A stretch of 64,000 nt of DNA, from the NCBI GenBank assembly GCA_031310005.1, contig CM062381.1, forward strand, positions 310,001-374,000. The letters run 5' to 3'. Position numbers and translations under genes: made by a program. The notes under the pieces are model-generated. The model was given only the letters and a program-made list of their open reading frames with translations, was not told the DNA's origin and did no database searches. Below are positions 1 through 12,752 of the stretch, piece after piece; the stretch's first letter is position 1, and every line of letters starts with the position of its first letter. Origin of the DNA: Dactylellina haptotyla (Eukaryota; Ascomycota; Orbiliomycetes; Orbiliales; Orbiliaceae).

Positions 1-1005
1 AACAGTGTGCCTGGAATCCTTAGTGCTGGCAGTCTCGATGAAGAAATTGAGCTCCTGGAAGATGACGGTGCTAATGGTCTTAAGATCGATCTCGAGAATT
101 CCCAAAAGGACGCCACCCTCTCGCAACAACCGGAGCCGCAACCGGAGCCAATTGAAACCGAGCTATCTACCGATATTCCACCGGAGCAACAACTAGAAGA
201 TTACAGGCCAACTCAGCAGACCCCACAGATCACTGTACCCGTCACTGCAGCAAGAAAGCGGTATTTTGCCCGCATTATAACTAAATGTGTTCTCCAGGGC
301 CTCATGATTGAAACTGTATCGGAACTGTTCTCCAATGATGATGTCTACAACCTTATCCCCTCGCCTGAACTTCTCCGACTCATGTCACTTCTCAAGAAGA
401 GTTTTGCTTTCGCCAGAAAATTCAATAACGACAAGGAGCTGCGGATGAAATTGTTCCGAGAAGGTTTCATGAAACAGCCGCCCAACTTGCTCAAGCAGGA
501 GAGCACCAGTGCGGCGACATATATCTCCATTCTCTTCCGCATGTTTTCGGATGAGAAGAGCGAGAGACGGGATAGCAGGCGAGATGTAGAGGAGGCGCTT
601 GTGCCGTGAGTATATTGCTCTTACCCTAAAATATTAATTTCTATCAAATATTAACTAGAGATGATCTTTAGCTTGTGCATTGATATTATCCACGGATATG
701 TCATCCTCGATCGAGAAACGCAGCATCGAAATATCCTAGCCTGGCAGCCGGTTGTCGTCGATGTCATGGAAGGGTATATGGCGTTCCCGGATGCCGACTT
801 TGAGCGAAACATCGTGTCTTTCTACCCTGTTGTGGTCGAGTTGTTGAGACAAGATTTGAGCGAGGAGATGAGAAAATCGTTGATGGGAATTCTAAGAAGA
901 GTTGGAGAGATGAAGTTGGGAGCTAAAATTCTCGAACCAGTTGTTAACGGTGTCGCTGTAGCGACAAAAGGGAGAAGGAGAACCGGAAGTGTGATGAGCC
1001 GGTAA
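1..1005 (+). CDS. Sec7-type Arf guanine nucleotide exchange factor, C-terminal part
   Basis: Partial gene, open at the left edge. Two exons are read: to 605, then 672-1005, with a 66-base GTGAGT..TTTAG intron (606-671). Joining them gives the run ALVPLCIDIIHGY, which restores a conserved block of the Sec7/BIG C-terminus. Other family-like stretches are IPSPELLRLMSLLKKSF and MKLFREGFMKQPPNLLKQES. About 313 residues are visible; the catalytic Sec7 domain must lie upstream of the window. Sec7 activates Arf GTPases at the trans-Golgi to drive vesicle formation. The segment around residues 30-60 is Pro/Glu-rich and probably unstructured. The gene converges on the helicase gene to its right, with a gap of about 300 bases. 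Assignment rests on remembered family sequence, not on a search. Confidence 0.85.
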
Positions 1006-1311
1006 GATAATGCAGCATATAGTGGTGGTAGAAACTAAGCATAGAGAAAAGAGAGGTTTTGGTGGCAAGGAGTCCCTTTCAGGTTCTTTTTCCTTGAATG
1101 TTCTTTTCTTTCTTTCTTTCTTTCTTCTTTCTTAGATTGCAAGGATAAATATTCCTTCACTTTCTTACGTCTGTTATTGTTGATATATTTGATTTTTGCA
1201 TTTAATATTCTTGCACATACTAGTACTATATGTTACAAGTTACGGCGTCCATAATGAAGTCCTGAATAAGACCCTTTTTTGAAAATAGAATCTATTAAGT
1301 CACACCATTTA
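1006..1311. other. Convergent 3' intergenic region with CT microsatellite
   Basis: Lies between the stop codons of the Sec7-type gene and the helicase gene. It holds a pyrimidine run of TTTC units at about 1101-1131 and AT-rich flanks, as expected for two facing 3' ends. No coding signal was seen. Confidence 0.6.
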
Positions 1312-4300
1312 CTATACGTTTTCTTCTACAGTGCTGTTGGAGGTCACGCCAAGCTCACGAAGCAACCTCTGTGCCTCCTCGATTTCACCCCTAAATCGGC
1401 CTAGTGTCCCAGGTTGCTTGTGAACGAACCGCCCGCAGAGTTCCAGACTTCTTGTCTCTTGGGTCATCATCTTTGTAACTACTAGAGGATCCGAAGCAAA
1501 ATATCTAGCCCTATCGTTTCGCACTTCAAGAACAGAGAATAGAGCGTGAGATATGCGCGCTTCGACTTCATATACGAGTAGTTGTTTCTTACCCTCGCAC
1601 TCCTTGCGAACTACGGTCGTGTCTGTCATCGAAATTTTCAGTTCCGTGGCTAGAGTATCTTGGAGGGCTCCTTTGACATTCATCTGCACGTTGTGATCAG
1701 TGGATATTGTGTGCCAGTCCCAGTATAACAACATTTTTGCTCGGAATTCTAGACATTTGCCTCTGAAGCCTAGTCCTGTTTGTATCTTAGTTTCGTCGAA
1801 TATAAAAGTTTGGTTGTCGTCATCGTTGTCGTCTGAATTACCCCTTCGAGCGACCGCGGAGATGTAAAGATCGTGTACCTTTGAGAGCGGTTGTTCTTCT
1901 TTCATGACAGATCGGTTGAACCTCTGGATAGTTAGTAATAACATTCTTCCGCCTCGTTTATAGTTGTTCAGTATCTTCTTATAGCCGTCTGGGGGGGTTT
2001 TGACGAGAGTATCCAGGAAATTGGCTCGTGGTTTTCTGCTCGCAGATTCCCACAGTTTGAGTTCCTCGATCAATTTTGCATATTTAGCTATCGAGCGCCT
2101 GACAAATCTCTGTGTTGAGATCTCGAGTAGAACAGTCTTGAAGACTCGGTTGTAACGGTTGATATGTCGCAAAGGTCCACGACAATCCGGGCATGCCTTG
2201 AAATCGACCTTCTTCTCTTTTTCCGTATAATCCTTCTTATAATATCTTTCTAGTTCGAGCAGGGCGTCCAGATTCGAGACCGTATAGAAATGCCCGCAGT
2301 CTAGTACGATTATGGGATCTTTATCCAGATCGATTGTAACATATTCTGTCATCTCAATAAAGTCGACGCGTTGACTTTTGATGTCTGGTGTGCCGCATTC
2401 CTGGCAATAATCCGACGACGGACATTCTTCACCGCAAATAGAGGGGCAACGGTGCTTGCACTTCTTGAGCAACTTGTCGCATCGTTTGTCGCATGGGAGT
2501 TTGTCACAAGGTACCGCGCATGGCATGTTGCATTTTCGCTCCTGGTGGACACATTCCCATTTGCACTCTTCGGCACACGGTACACAGGCTTCGCCACATT
2601 TATTGAGACATTTGGCATGTTTACATCGGATCTCGCAGGGCTTGTTGCACGGCAGACAATCTTCGCCTGAATGGCACACCTGGGCGCATTTGTGTCGACA
2701 TTCGCTATATCCTTTATTGCAGATTGAGGTGCAGGAGCGGTGTGAGCTTGTTGCAGTGCACTCCGCGCACCTTCTTTGGCAGATATGGCCGCACGATAAA
2801 ACAGCCTTGCATTTGTGGGTGCATTTCGGAGTTGTTGTTTGCGCTAGGGAACATGGTAGTTCGACAATATGATTGCACTCCGGGATGACCTTTGGGACTG
2901 TGTGTTGACAGTCATGGTTTTTGAGATTACTTTGCATGTAGCATTGCATCTCAGCGGCAATATGTCCACAGGGAAGCTCAATTTTGAAAACCTTTTCCGT
3001 GCAGTTCCCACAGGGGTCTTTGCATTGACGGTGGCAAGCGTGCCCGCATGGTCTAGGTTTAGTGCACGTTTTGTAGCAGAACGCATTGTCATGTAAGAGC
3101 TTTGGATGGCACTTGACTTCGCAGGTGTGACCGCAAGGGAGTCTTAGATCACATTTCTCCGAGCATCCTCCTTCCGGACATTGATCTTCAAAGTCTTCTG
3201 GGCATTTTACCAAGGTCTTCTTGTTCGGATGCCGTGGACAGCTCAGTTGCAACTTTGGTCCTATATTCTGCGAATCCTCGAGTAACGAGATGACTTCTTT
3301 CCACATTGGGACGTGAACCGATGTGGCTGCATTTCCGATAATATACATCCCATGTTTAGCTCGGCTGTTTCGATAGAAATTCAGATTAGCAAAGCTCTTA
3401 AAATGCATATGAGTTCTATTAAATACCTGAGCAAGACGTTGATTCTATTGGGTGTCTTCAGAAAACCACAATTGTTTTTGTCATTGCTTCGAACAAGTGA
3501 AATGATGACAACTGATGCTTCCTCGCCTTGGAAATTATCGACAGTGGCAATTCTTATTCTGTCTAAAATCTTGCTCTTCTTAACAATATTCTTGTTCTTG
3601 GGTGTCTCTGATCCTTCTTCGTCCGGTGGGTCTAATTCCTCGAGATCTCTGTCGCTTATCTCATAGTCCACTACTGACTCAAACGAGTCCATCAATTTGC
3701 GTAGTTGGCTTACGTATGGCGTCAAAACAGCAATCTCCCCGGCTTTGTATACACCCTGCCGAGCAATATATGTGACCAGCGAAACAACCATTCCGACCTC
3801 CCAGGAATTCGTCTTGCTTAAGCCCATTGCATCGGAAGGATCGCTATCATCTTCGTGATTTTTATGGTCCAACCAAAATAGCCTCCTTTTTATACCGGCT
3901 ACTTCGGGATGTGTTTTAGTCGTTTCGTGGTCATGAAGTTCTGGATATAACGTTTTGCGGACCAAATTTGAAATACTGGGGTGCATGCGCCGTTGGATAT
4001 CAAGCTGGCCGATAGGGAAGACATTCGCGAGTTGGGGGACGTCGCTGTCGCCGATATTAACTCTCATATTTGCGAGCCGTTCGAAGAGCGACTCATCAAG
4101 GTTATATTTCCCAGTTTCTTCATGACCTCGGGTATATTCTTTCGACAGTCGCAAGTTCGATATCTTGGGTCGCAACTGAAGGTGGTCGCCGATTAAGATA
4201 ACGTGCTGGAGTGACGGAAGCAAAGCAGTCAAGACATGAGACTCTAAGACCTCGCCAGCTTCTTCGCATATCATGACCTTCGCAGGTAGTGTCCGTACCA

Positions 4301-7300
4301 AGTCTGCGTTATTCACTAACCCTATTGTCGTAATACCGAGGATATTGGTGTCCTCGAGCAAACGTTTGTCACTTTCCAAGAATAGGTGTGTCAAATTTTC
4401 TTTCTCCATCGAATACCGTGCGATTAGGTCTTGTAGTCTCTGCGTCAGCCGATCTACTGCGGCTTGGTGCCAATGCCTAAACACGGTTGCCCGCTGAGGG
4501 TATGATAATACCCATGCAGGTAGTAAAAATAACTCGTCGATTAATTGAGAGTTGACCTCCTCTCCAGCTGGCATATTAGAATCCCCCATCCACATCTCAA
4601 TTGCGTCAGCGGATTTACCGGAAACTAAGTCAAAGTCATAGTGGTTCGCTCCTATCTTGATTTCTTCCAATTTTCCGGGAAACGAATCTTCCAGATATCC
4701 GCTAACCATTTCGATGTGTGGTACTTCCAACTCTGAGCATACCATGGTGATTCTATGTTTTAAATCATCGGTTGCTTTTCTCGCTGTGGCAATCCTCTGC
4801 CCGAAGCCTATGATTCTAGGTTTAGGTGTCACTTTTTTATAGTTATCGAATGACAAATCCTCGATCTGAGGTAACGGGCTAGGTGAGCCTATGCGTCTGA
4901 TTTTCTGAACTCCCATCTTTAAGAGTTCGTTCAGAAATTGATCAAGTGCATGGTTTGTATAGCACCTACAGTTTTATATTAGCGACTATTTTAGCGATAT
5001 ATATATTCGGGCTCTAATACTCACACGCAAAGAATCGGCCCGAGTCTCAACCGGTCACGGTTGGCTAGCAGCGCCGTGACCATTTTGACCCCGACATACG
5101 ATTTACCACAACCAGGAGGGCCTTGAGTAAGAGCTATTTGGTGTTTAAACGCAGATATAAAAGCCTTGGCTTGTCCGTGATCCAAACTGCTACGATTAGC
5201 CAACTCTCTGGCGAGCGGCTCCGAGTTAGCTAGCGGAGAAAGAGCAAATGTACTATTTGTAAGGGCCGCCGGATTTCTTTCTTCAGCGGACATGGTCAAA
5301 CATGAAGATAGGTCCAGAAAGCTTCCATCTAGGTATCCTGGAGGGTTTATTTCGAATGCTGCATCTTCGTCGCCACTGGAACCCTTGATGCGAGGTGCTA
5401 GCCACTTACTAAACGGTAGTTTTTCTGGATTTTGGTGGATAAATTTCAAGCACCGGAGAATACCCTCGTATTGTTTGTAGATGATTGTGGGAAATTCTAA
5501 CATCAAAAGACCCTCTCGCTCGTCGAAGTTATTGTATCGGATGGCCAAGCTCATTAACCTAGCTTGATCCCCAGGATTCTCAAAAGTTATCAAGCGAAGG
5601 GTAATGCAGGCGCGGCGACCATCGGTTGATAAATCATCAATCGTCAGGTATTCTTGGGTTGGTTGTGATCTTACGTCGGACCGTTCGTCGCTGCTTGTAA
5701 CAGTTCTCCCAGAAACGACGAAGAATAGTATATTTGCTTCATCTTGTGTTTTATCAATCAACACAACAACGGCCTTGTTTTCTCGAAGCTCTATGGATTT
5801 GCGCCACCACCACTGTCTCTTAGCCAGTGTAAAACCTCGTACTGAACGTGGTTGTTCAAATTCAACAATAGCCTCCAACCCTTTGGTATCGAAGCCCAAC
5901 TTTTGAATACTGATATCGAAGTAAAGCCGAATGGGGGTTGTACAGCCCTCTCGAATCAGTTTGCGTTTGGCTTGCCAATCTCCCGATTTCGTTGCTGGTG
6001 TGATTACTTCTTCCCAATGCTTTAAAATGAACCTGCAAGAGTTCCGAAGCTGCCCAGATGTATCTTCGCGTAAAAGGCGAAACTGGATGTCAATCAATCT
6101 CCGAATCCCGTGTTGATGGTGTTGATCCGCATGTTCATATGCCATTCTTGTGGGGAGAAATTCCTTTCGGCCATCACAAATGATCTCCGAAACAGTGGGA
6201 AGGATAGAAATTTCAGTGATCAATTCATGGTCATTATCATGGCGTGGTCCAGCATGAGACAAATGTCCCGGGAAATCAATAGGTTCATCGTTTTCTGGTC
6301 GCTGATTTTGCTTGGATTGTGGTTTGTTTTCGGGTACCTCTGCTCCAGCAAAGAGGATAGTTTCTATACTCGAGATATTCCTACCGATTGCTTCTTTGAT
6401 ATTTGTGGGTATTGAATCATAAATCAGATGTATTTCGGCAAAACTTTTGCCAATTTGTTGCAGTTGACTTTGGAGCGTGGCACTTTGGTTCATCCTAAGC
6501 ATGTTTAGAAATACCCTTGTCGCCATACGAATACCATCCATCCAGTCGTCTGGTGTCATACATGCGGCATCGTCATCATCGTTTGTTTTAGGCTTTAAAA
6601 CAGTTAGACACTTGAGGACGTTTTCAAAGAAAACTACGGCTCTCTTTCCATTAACGCCGTAGACCAAGTTGTATATTGTCCCGATCTTTTGTTCCAAAGA
6701 CAAAGATCCGACTGCTGCTTCGTCAGATAGGATGCGGAGGAAGGATATGCAGTGAGTGCTGAAACTTGGTTTCGAGACACTATACGGCGTTGTGGAGTAT
6801 TCTGACTCTAGAAGCTGGCGGACTCGTTTCAATCCTTGGTCTGTTGCCAATTGTTCAATGAATGACTGTTTAGAATCATGGGAAGCGCCCATTCTCTCCA
6901 CCCCGGTGTCAAGAAACTCTTGGAGTGCTGCTACGGATAGTTCTTCTTTTTTTTGCGTTGCAAACCCATCTCGAAATGCCGGCGGGTGAATGGAATTGTT
7001 TGCACGATTTTGGTTTCTACACTGATTATCAGCGTGCTAGATGCTCATGTTTATTTGCACGATCCTGGTGAGAAATACTGGAAGTTCCTCCGTGGAGTTT
7101 GCCCGGTTTGGGGCCCTCTTGGGACATCGCTTGCACCGGATTGGGTTTGTTTTCCCTTCCGAGAACTTCGCCCATTCCGGTGTCCCCTCGTTTGCTGCAC
7201 CTGTGCCCGGCCCTGATAGATTGGCAGCGGGGTATTATGCTGACTGGGACTCGGCCCGGGCTCTGCGCCGCGATTAGGTCCGCGGTTCCTATTTATCTCT

Positions 7301-7308
7301 GCTGCCAT
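1312..7308 (-). CDS. NFX1-type zinc finger superfamily 1 helicase (ZNFX1/Hrr1-like)
   Basis: Four exons give 1,937 residues: 7308-7079, 7016-5025, 4965-3427 and 3364-1312. Phases agree at every junction, and splicing rebuilds helicase motifs (VCYTNHALDQFL across intron 2, INVLLSRAKHGM across intron 3). The N-terminal exon is Gly/Arg/Gln/Pro-rich and low in complexity. Walker A is GPPGCGKS near residue 710, Walker B is VMICEEAGEV, followed by GDHLQLRP, QRRMHPSI and TVDNFQGEEAS. A Cys/His-rich block near the C-terminus (about 2400-3240) carries repeated CGHxC-type NFX1 fingers. Relatives are the animal ZNFX1 and the fission yeast Hrr1 helicases, which act in small-RNA silencing; a similar role here is inference. 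The first intron has an alternative donor in the same frame, so the N-terminal junction is less certain. Confidence 0.88.
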
Positions 7309-8876
7309 TGCATCACGAACTGTTAGGATACTGAGGGACCAGGGTCGGGATCGTAGGCTTTAAGCAGAACAATAGTGATAGCTATCGTTAGCTGGCAAAT
7401 GACTTGAAAAGGTAAAGTCTCTTGTGAGTCTAAAGTTAAATGGTCGGGTATTTGTGGAATCAGCAACTGACGGAAGGCGCAAGGGTCCCAGTGTGCCCTG
7501 CCTGTAATCTAAGAGCTGCTCTATCAGGGTTTTGGTGGAGATGCGCTGGTCATATTTCATCGAACATGCGCATGCCTGCGAGACAAATTTCAGGCATCAT
7601 ATCGACAGCAACACAACAGCTTGTTGTTCCCGTTGGAGTAATACGCCACCCAAGTGGGTATCAGTGGCTGATGAGTGGCGGTACACAATAACCCAAAACG
7701 GAGAATGCATTTGACTGGCTCGATGAGGTTGTACGCTCCACCCCGGGACTGGCTATGGTCTAGCCATATTAAAATGCAATAACTGAAAGCACCCAGACTA
7801 CCTCACCCGGGTTTTGCAATTGCAAGATGGTGTAGTTGCGCTCAAATTAGCCAGACCAATATTCGCTTCCTTTTACGAAACTACTGCTGTCTTCGAATAT
7901 CACGCCCGTTGAAATAATCTAAGTTGTAACGGTTGATATCGACTGTTGTCGCCATGCACGTTGGTTAGTAGACGCAGATTCTAGATCTGTCAACACATTT
8001 TTAAAATGGATAAAAACAGCCATGCCGACCATCCGATGTTGCACAACTGAATGCTAGAAGTATGATCACGAAGTAGCCTAACAAGGCTATACTCGGGGAG
8101 CCTGGCAACCAACGCCTTTTGGTTCAGACTAGAAATGCGAAGCGATATAGTTCTCGCTCGATTGGCGCTACCGGTGTAGGTTGGATAGGTACGCCATCTT
8201 GAGAGTAGTACGCATACATATGGCTCTTGGGTTTCTTGGACCGCAACGCTGTTTGGCGGGTAAACGACTTAAACTTCTCGCGTCGCCTACGATGTGCAAA
8301 TATGGATTGACTGCCCCACAGCTTCAAAATCAAAATCCCACGAGTGGGCGAGTTCAAATTGACTACTCGGTTTACCATTTGAGAACTTGCGAGCATCAGG
8401 TCTTGGGAGTTAAAAACTGCACAGCAGCACACAACTCTTAGCTCGATTATGGATCCGTATTCCGTTTTAAATCGTAGCGTCGTTCTATTGTACCATCTCG
8501 ATGGCCGATCCCCTGATCTGGGTCTCTTATACTTACTCTCTCGGAACCAACAACTCTCGGGTCGCGATACTTGAAAGGCGGGCCTATATGTCGAAAGGTA
8601 ACATCATACCAACACATGGTTGGGGTCGCGACTTAGTGCATCGTCTTCTCGTTCGGTGATGGTAAACTCTATACTTAAAGGTTCGAGCTCACGCTCTATA
8701 GAATTTTTTTTTTCTCCTCATGCGTATAGAGATTTTGGCTCCACCTGTCCATCACGTTCTTTACCCCGACGATCTTTTTTGGCTCATTGCACACTCTCCT
8801 TTTTCACACCAGCAGTGTATCAACCGTTGAAACCGATTCGATTATCTTTCTTTCAAACACCGAATCAACACCCAAA
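7309..8876. other. Gene-free stretch upstream of the helicase and the small secreted protein
   Basis: About 1.6 kb between divergent starts. Short open frames exist on both strands, but none shows family features, a signal peptide or splice-consistent extension. The last 200 bases before 8877 are pyrimidine-rich (a T run at about 8705 and CT-rich stretches after 8800), which suits a fungal promoter. Confidence 0.5.
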
Positions 8877-9204
8877 ATGAAGCTCAATTTTTTGGCATTC
8901 TTGGTTATTAGGTATGGCCCCCCATATTTTGTGATTAATACATATATTATAGTAGAATTGTGTAGCTAAAACAAAAGATTTCAGCGCCATCCCCACTGTC
9001 CTGGCCTATCCTAACGACAGGAAATGCTCAACCGCGACTTCGTGGAGAACCACCTGTAGGACTACCACCAAGGTGCATGTCAAAACGATTTGCAGCACGA
9101 CGACCTTGACCAAGTCATGCACCTCCACCCACACGGCTATGACTACGGCAACGCAGACGGTCAAGACTACCATCACCGTAACTGGTGCTGCTGTCACTGC
9201 ATAA
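8877..9204 (+). CDS. Small secreted four-cysteine, Thr-rich protein
   Basis: Two exons, 8877-8911 and 8985-9204, flank a 73-base intron (GTATGG..TTTCAG) and encode 84 residues. The N-terminus MKLNFLAFLVISAIPTVLA is a clear signal peptide with a likely cut before YPND. The mature chain of about 65 residues is rich in Thr and Lys and holds four cysteines spaced 13, 13 and 9 residues apart. It ends in a Thr/Val stretch (TTITVTGAAVTA). The ATG has a good context (CAAAATGAAG) and a CT-rich leader. No known family was recognised. The Thr/Val tail resembles the stalks of the GLEYA genes at 25-32 kb, but that is only a composition match. It could be a wall protein or an effector-like protein. A long reverse-strand open frame here is a shadow. 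Confidence 0.65.
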
Positions 9205-9790
9205 TAGGCGCTAACTGCGGCGCCGTTTACGACCGTCGTCGGTTCTCCCGGGTTCGGATCCATTCTGGCCAACGGAGATAGCTTGATCGGAGGAACCTTA
9301 GAAACGACGTCACTTCTTGGGTCAATGCTAAGCCGACCGCGGCAGCGATGACTACCGCTTAAACCCTCATACTTATGAACATTTCACCGGCCTATAACAT
9401 AAAAACTCTAAGTTTGGAATGTACTATCAATTTTATAAGTACTTAGTGAAATGAGTCAAAATATTTTTATAACAATGTATCAATTTTCGAAATGATTATA
9501 GACCATGATTATATATATCTACTTGCTTCCTGATAAATTTGACCTAATTGTGGGTCTACAAATGCAATTGCTAGATACCATGTCCTGCCGCGTAGGGTCT
9601 CGTAAATTTAGCGGCGACCTACGTTTATACCAAGCTCGCTTTTTGGGAGCATTCTATGGTTTGGGGATTGGGATTGGGACTGGATGGATGCCAGAGCTAG
9701 AGAGCACCGGCCAAGGCTTCCATTTCGCTGGGGGCAGATTTGGTGGCGGCGCCGGCAGATCCGGAATGTTACTATTGAGATGTTTGTTAG
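9205..9790. other. Intergenic, convergent 3' ends
   Basis: The stretch from the small secreted gene to the orphan gene on the opposite strand. The first 150 bases keep a coding-like GC level in another frame but have no start or splice support. From about 9370 it is AT-rich, and nothing further is recognised. Confidence 0.45.
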
Positions 9791-10799
9791 TTAACTACCA
9801 AAACCGAGGCGCGAGCTGACTCTGCGAGGGGGAGGTAGATTGTACCTTGCTCCTATTTGAGGACCGTCAGCGGTTTGCATCTTCATCGCCTGTTCCCAAG
9901 TAATCGTGTAGACATAGGGGCGAACGAAGCGCGAATCAGCCAATTCTATGACCGCTACAAGATCGCTAGCTTTCGGCTTTTCTGTATGCGAAAGTGTGAA
10001 AGAGGCGTCCGATACACCCGTGTAGGCCGCGTTTGGCCAACCGTAAGGATGGTTTTGCCATGCTCCCAATTTAAATACTTTCCCGTTTCCAAGATTCGGG
10101 GTAGTGAGGCGATTAGGGTCCTCCCCGCCCACTGGATATAAATACCATTGTGCTGTATCCGCGAGATCGAACCATCTGCGGTCTAAATTGTCGCATCGAT
10201 TAGTATCGTGCTCGAAGTATCACTGAGTTTTGGAGAGGTTTGTACGTGCCTTTAAACCACATTTGTGCGGGTGGCCGCCAGGTAACCCCGTCATTTGTCT
10301 TCAACACGGGAATGTATGTGAACCCCCAATTCACCAGGGCCTGCTGATCTGGTATAGGAGGCAGACTGGTCATATCTGGGGCTGGAGCCGGTCGAAACCG
10401 CGCAACTCCATTTTGATCCCACCACAGGTCTTTCTTCTCGGGACCCGGATACTGTTTGAGCTCATTGACATCGTGTCGGACCCAGAAGAAGCGAATTGGG
10501 GTTGGGGCCGGGTTATCACCCGGGTACAACGCAGGGTTCGCAGTCGGCGTCCCTTCAGTCAAAGAAAGCCTGCCCTTTGAAACAGAAACCCTCTTCACAA
10601 GATCTACGATTGACTTGTTATTGAAGTCTACGCTGTATTTTCCTGCGAAGCTTAATAGGGAGTTCTTGTATCGGTCCTCGACGAATTGCCCAGGTCCTTG
10701 GTAGTATTGTGTTTGATATTTTCCGTTCTCGTCAAGATATTTGGCAGCGAGGACATTGTCCCCTAGTATATATGGAAAAAAGATCGGCGGTAAACTCAT
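9791..10799 (-). CDS. Hypothetical protein, 312 residues, no family recognised
   Basis: Two exons, 10799-10246 and 10175-9791, are separated by a 70-base intron with a GTACAA donor, a branch motif ACTAATC and a GCAG acceptor. The phases fit and give the junction FKGTWFDLADTAQWYLYP. The chain starts MSLPPIFFPYILGDNVL and has no signal peptide or membrane segment. It is rich in Pro, Trp and Tyr, with clusters such as RPAPAPDMTSLPPIP and NHPYGWPNAAY. Composition and codon phase look coding throughout both exons, and a purely random frame of this length is unlikely. Function is unknown. The aromatic/Pro content suggests a folded beta-rich protein, but that is a guess. The donor is not the consensus form, so the splice should be treated as provisional. 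Confidence 0.6.
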
Positions 10800-11278
10800 A
10801 TTTTTGTTTTAAACGGAATAAAAACTGCTTGAATGCTGTTTGAAGCCTATACTTTGATTTTTACTTCTAGAGACTTGTATTTAAATAGCAGCCCGCATTT
10901 CGCGGGACCAGGACGGCATCTGGCTTGCGGGACAAAACAGCGCGTGTTGAGCTGCCGGTATCCGAGAAGTCTGTCCGTTAGTTCGCCACAATTGGCCAGA
11001 CTGCAGCTGGCCTGGGTCAGTCTAGATTTAATGCAGCACGGTTTGAGCTGAATTCAGCTATCCCGAAGCGCGAAACTGCAATACTACAATGCGTATGAAT
11101 GCACGACAAGTGGAGCTGATGGAAGAATTCTTTGAATCGAACATGAATATACCGCAAAGACTATACTACATACATGTACAACGTTAAGCCATGGGGCAAT
11201 ATATACAATTTCAAACGGCGCATCCAACAACGGCGCGGGTGATTATCCCGCCCGAGGTATCAATTCCTTGCCCAGCTC
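10800..11278. other. Intergenic upstream of the orphan gene
   Basis: Contains one copy of a short dispersed motif (10904-10935). Otherwise no coding or structural signal was seen. It ends at the stop codon of the CBM1 esterase. Confidence 0.45.
10904..10935. repeat. Dispersed short motif, copy A
   Basis: The core GACGGCATCTGGCTTGCG is followed by GGACAA and preceded by GGGACCAG. Nearly the same string recurs at 14075-14107 and 50882-50905, each time in gene-free DNA. It may be the conserved part of a decayed mobile element. Confidence 0.5.
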
Positions 11279-12670
11279 TTACCACCCCAAAGCGGACTTG
11301 ATGGCTGCTGCGAGGACCGGAGCCTCAGCCGCGTGTGTTGCGGCGTTCGGGTGATAGTCACAGCCAACATCCGAACCTTGGGTAGGCCAGTCCACGAAAT
11401 AAGCCTTGGAGCCCAATGTAGTAGCTGCGGACTTCAAAGCATTGGACTGGGTAGTATGTTGCGCATCAGCTGTGCTCGGGTAGCCGTCGCTCAACATTGG
11501 CGAGCTCATGAGGAAGATCGATACACCGGGGTAGTGCGACTGGAGGGTCTGGCCGAAACTGACGACCGCTGCAGTATACGCGGAAACATCGACTGGGCTT
11601 CTAGCACCCAAATAACCGAAATCATTGGTACCTAAGGCGATAACGATAGCTTGAGGCGCTGAGGCGGCTGGGTAAGTGTAAGTGTTGTCAGCGTCATTGC
11701 CTCCATAGCGGGTGTACAGCTCTGGCATCAAAGGTTGGCCGTCATCTTGGTAATTACGGAGGACACCCTTGCCGCTCCATGCGACAACGCTGTACTCAGC
11801 ACCCAGGATTCCAGCTGCAAGGGCACCGTATGTGAGCGGATTATCCTCCACTTGCGGCGTATTGGAGCAAGGGTTTACACCGTCGAGACCGTAGCCGACA
11901 CTGATGGAGTCACCAACAATCTCGATACGACGGCTGGAGGGTGCGGAAGCGACAAAGCTACCGTCTGTAGTGACATCTCCAATATAAAGCGAACCGTAGT
12001 AGGCATCGGTTCGTTTCCGGAGCTGTACAGTGTGCACACCGGATGCCAATGGGCCAATGGTAATTGACGTTCCTGTAACCGATGGGATAACGGTGGAAAC
12101 ACCATCAATGAAGATGGTGACACTGGTATCTCCCCACATGGAGGGAATGCCAATGCTCGCAGTGGTTCCCTGGAATGAAAATGCGAGGCCGCTACCAGGC
12201 CAGCTAAGCTCTTTGGTGGCCGGGTTGACACGACCAACGAATCGCCAAGTCGCAGACCCTGTTGGAGACGTAGTAGAACTTGTAGTTGTCTTTGTTGAGG
12301 TTGTAGTTGTCTTTGTCGAAGTTGTAGTTGTCTTCGAGCTGGTGGTGGTCGTTTTACTCGAAGTGGTGCTTGTTCGAGGCGACGTGCTGGTCGTTCGAGA
12401 CGAAGTCGTACTGGTTCTCATCGTGGTTCGAGAAGACGTAGTAGTCGTCTTGACAGGAGTAGTCGTAGACTTGGTAGAGGTCGTCGTAGACTTCGTAGTG
12501 CTAGAGCTACTTGGCAGGCACTGAGAGTACCAATCATTTTGGTACGTACACGTCGTGCCAGCGACACATGTGGTAGGTCCGGTCCATCCCTGGCCACCGC
12601 ATTGTCCCCAAATTGGAGATTGAGCTGCTGCCGCACCGGCGAGAGCGATAAGAGGAAGATACGACTTCAT
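11279..12670 (-). CDS. Secreted CBM1-linked CE2-like SGNH esterase (acetyl xylan esterase type)
   Basis: Single-exon gene of 463 residues. [17 protein letters not shown] is the signal peptide. Residues of about 18-52 form a fungal cellulose-binding module ([26 protein letters not shown]). A Thr/Ser/Lys linker of about 80 residues follows, then a jelly-roll-like segment and the SGNH hydrolase. Catalytic blocks are GDSISVGYG (Ser), GTNDFGYLG (Asn) and CDYHPN (Asp/His). This order matches carbohydrate esterase family 2, which removes acetyl groups from hemicellulose; the CBM1 would hold it on cellulose. The upstream in-frame extension to 12961 is excluded because the signal peptide fixes the start at 12670. 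The repetitive linker may vary in length between strains. Confidence 0.88.
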   Translation of the reverse strand: MKSYLPLIALAGAAAAQSPIWGQCGGQGWTGPTTCVAGTTCTYQNDWYSQCLPSSSSTTKSTTTSTKSTTTPVKTTTTSSRTTMRTSTTSSRTTSTSPRTSTTSSKTTTTSSKTTTTSTKTTTTSTKTTTSSTTSPTGSATWRFVGRVNPATKELSWPGSGLAFSFQGTTASIGIPSMWGDTSVTIFIDGVSTVIPSVTGTSITIGPLASGVHTVQLRKRTDAYYGSLYIGDVTTDGSFVASAPSSRRIEIVGDSISVGYGLDGVNPCSNTPQVEDNPLTYGALAAGILGAEYSVVAWSGKGVLRNYQDDGQPLMPELYTRYGGNDADNTYTYPAASAPQAIVIALGTNDFGYLGARSPVDVSAYTAAVVSFGQTLQSHYPGVSIFLMSSPMLSDGYPSTADAQHTTQSNALKSAATTLGSKAYFVDWPTQGSDVGCDYHPNAATHAAEAPVLAAAIKSALGW

Positions 12671-12744
12671 GTTTGCGAGATTGATGAAGCAATTCTCCGC
12701 TAACGATTGATGTATACCGATCTTGTAGCTCGAGCTACACTGGC

Positions 12745-12752
12745 AATATATA
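12745..12752 (-). promoter_or_regulatory. TATA-like box of the CE2 esterase gene
   Basis: On the minus strand this reads TATATATT, about 80 bases upstream of the ATG at 12670, a reasonable place for a core promoter. Confidence 0.35.

Noticed and set aside
7923-7939. 17-base match to 2149-2165 (GTTGTAACGGTTGATAT)
   Set aside because: A single match of this length is near what chance gives in 64 kb, and the flanks do not align.
8124-8432. 102-codon minus-strand frame
   Set aside because: It overlaps a plus-strand frame of similar length and has no family or promoter support.
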